64,000 nucleotides of DNA from Saccharicrinis aurantiacus (GTDB lineage: Bacteria; Bacteroidota; Bacteroidia; Bacteroidales; Marinilabiliaceae). Where the stretch lies: NCBI RefSeq assembly GCF_001660705.2, contig NZ_LYBV02000017.1:1-64000 (forward strand), in the 5' to 3' direction. Under the pieces are notes generated by a model, which had not been told where the DNA came from, did not search any database, and saw nothing but the letters and a program-made list of their open reading frames with translations. Of the stretch, positions 63,421 to 64,000 are shown piece by piece (position 1 is the first letter of the stretch; every line of letters starts with the position of its first letter). Position numbers and translations under genes: made by a program.

Positions 63421-64000
63421 ATGAATAAAAACAACTCACAAGAATCAAATAACGATCAACAACCAGATGAAATTACTAGCTCCGAAAAAAAAGGAAATCC
63501 CATCGTTCTATTTACTCGTATTACCTTAATAATTGCAATACTATTTTTTATTTGGTATGTATTATCTGATAGAAAAACACCCTATACGCAACAAGCTTAT
63601 ATTACAGAACTAATCATCCCAATAACTCCAAGAGTGACTGGTTATGTTACCGAAGTAAATGTGCAGCTCAACAGCAGTGTTAAAACTGGCGATAAGCTAT
63701 TCGAAATTGACAAACAGCCTTTTGATTTGGCTCTTAAAAAGGCAGAAGCAAATTTAGATAATGCTTCGCAACAAATCGGAGCACAAGGTGCAACTGTTAA
63801 AGCAGCAGCTAGTAGTGTTGGTGTAGCTAAAGCTCAATTAGATAGAGCACAAAGAAATTATGACCGTACACAACGATTAATTCAGAAGAATCCGGGCGCT
63901 GTTTCCCAGGCTGATATCGATAGAGTTGAAACCTCCCTTAGCCAATCTGTTGAGAAGTTAGCCAATGCAGAAGCAAATTTAACCAAAGCTAAAGAACAAT
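63421..64000 (+). CDS. HlyD/EmrA-type membrane fusion protein, 3' end outside the window
   Basis: 193 residues are visible. A hydrophilic N-terminus is followed by one membrane helix (RITLLIAI-like ITLIIAILFFIWYVL), then the biotinyl-lipoyl-like start of a periplasmic adaptor (PITPRVTGYVTEVNVQLNSS, VKTGDKLFEIDKQPFDLALK) and a long coiled-coil hairpin rich in Ala/Gln/Glu. The pattern matches EmrA/HlyD subunits of multidrug export pumps with an MFS or DHA2 partner, expected downstream. Confidence 0.85.
   Translation, partial: MNKNNSQESNNDQQPDEITSSEKKGNPIVLFTRITLIIAILFFIWYVLSDRKTPYTQQAYITELIIPITPRVTGYVTEVNVQLNSSVKTGDKLFEIDKQPFDLALKKAEANLDNASQQIGAQGATVKAAASSVGVAKAQLDRAQRNYDRTQRLIQKNPGAVSQADIDRVETSLSQSVEKLANAEANLTKAKEQ

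Overview
The window is one contiguous piece of an AT-rich chromosome from a Bacteroidota bacterium, most likely an anaerobic or facultative marine or sediment member of Bacteroidia near Marinilabiliales. Both tRNA loci carry a promoter of the form TTG-N19-TAnnTTTG, which is diagnostic of the phylum. Bacteroidota-type families are abundant: DUF4105, DUF2490, a fused alpha/beta E1, LytS/LytTR pairs, FucP-type sugar carriers and RHS core debris. Species cannot be fixed from the sequence alone.

Layout. 0-1.8 kb: a gene tail, then a tyrosine recombinase lying beside the 3' end of tRNA-Ser(UGA), a classic island edge. 1.9-24.2 kb: mostly core genes, namely clpC, gyrA, a TPR protein, a truncated haemoglobin, a serine hydrolase, two thioredoxin-fold proteins, a DUF4105 probable lipoprotein N-acyltransferase, an MltF-like transglycosylase, pyrD-pyrK, an XRE regulator, a 1.2 kb gene-free stretch, a flavodoxin and the E1/E2 subunits of a 2-oxoacid dehydrogenase. 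24.4-30.5 kb: an eroded polymorphic-toxin region. An M13 peptidase gene is cut off by an RHS-core fragment. After it come five small genes, each preceded by a short stop-terminated open segment that looks like the tail of a lost toxin, with GC-rich repeats at their junctions.

30.6-43.9 kb: a kelch/DUF1080 protein, then a LytS-LytTR two-component pair followed by a six-gene operon. In that operon three consecutive genes share one unnamed domain, next to an M48 metalloprotease fused to a TerB-like region, a BspA-type LRR protein and another unknown; this is the best candidate here for an undescribed system. Beyond it lie a GH29 fucosidase, a Crp/Fnr regulator divergent from a lone Nif11-type RiPP precursor, and a 211 bp MITE-like element. 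44-51 kb: a CoA-transferase, a frameshifted WbuC-type cupin, and a DUF2490-CotH-(unknown)-VTC-DUF4956 operon.

51.4-64 kb: a DUF3820 protein, seven identical tRNA-Asp genes (five enclosed by private, perfectly complementary arms), DUF2007 and PhnA proteins, a galactose-use cluster (two MFS carriers, galM, galK) with a divergent AraC regulator and phased operator-like repeats, pirin, YceI and YfiR proteins, and the start of an HlyD/EmrA-type efflux subunit that runs off the window.
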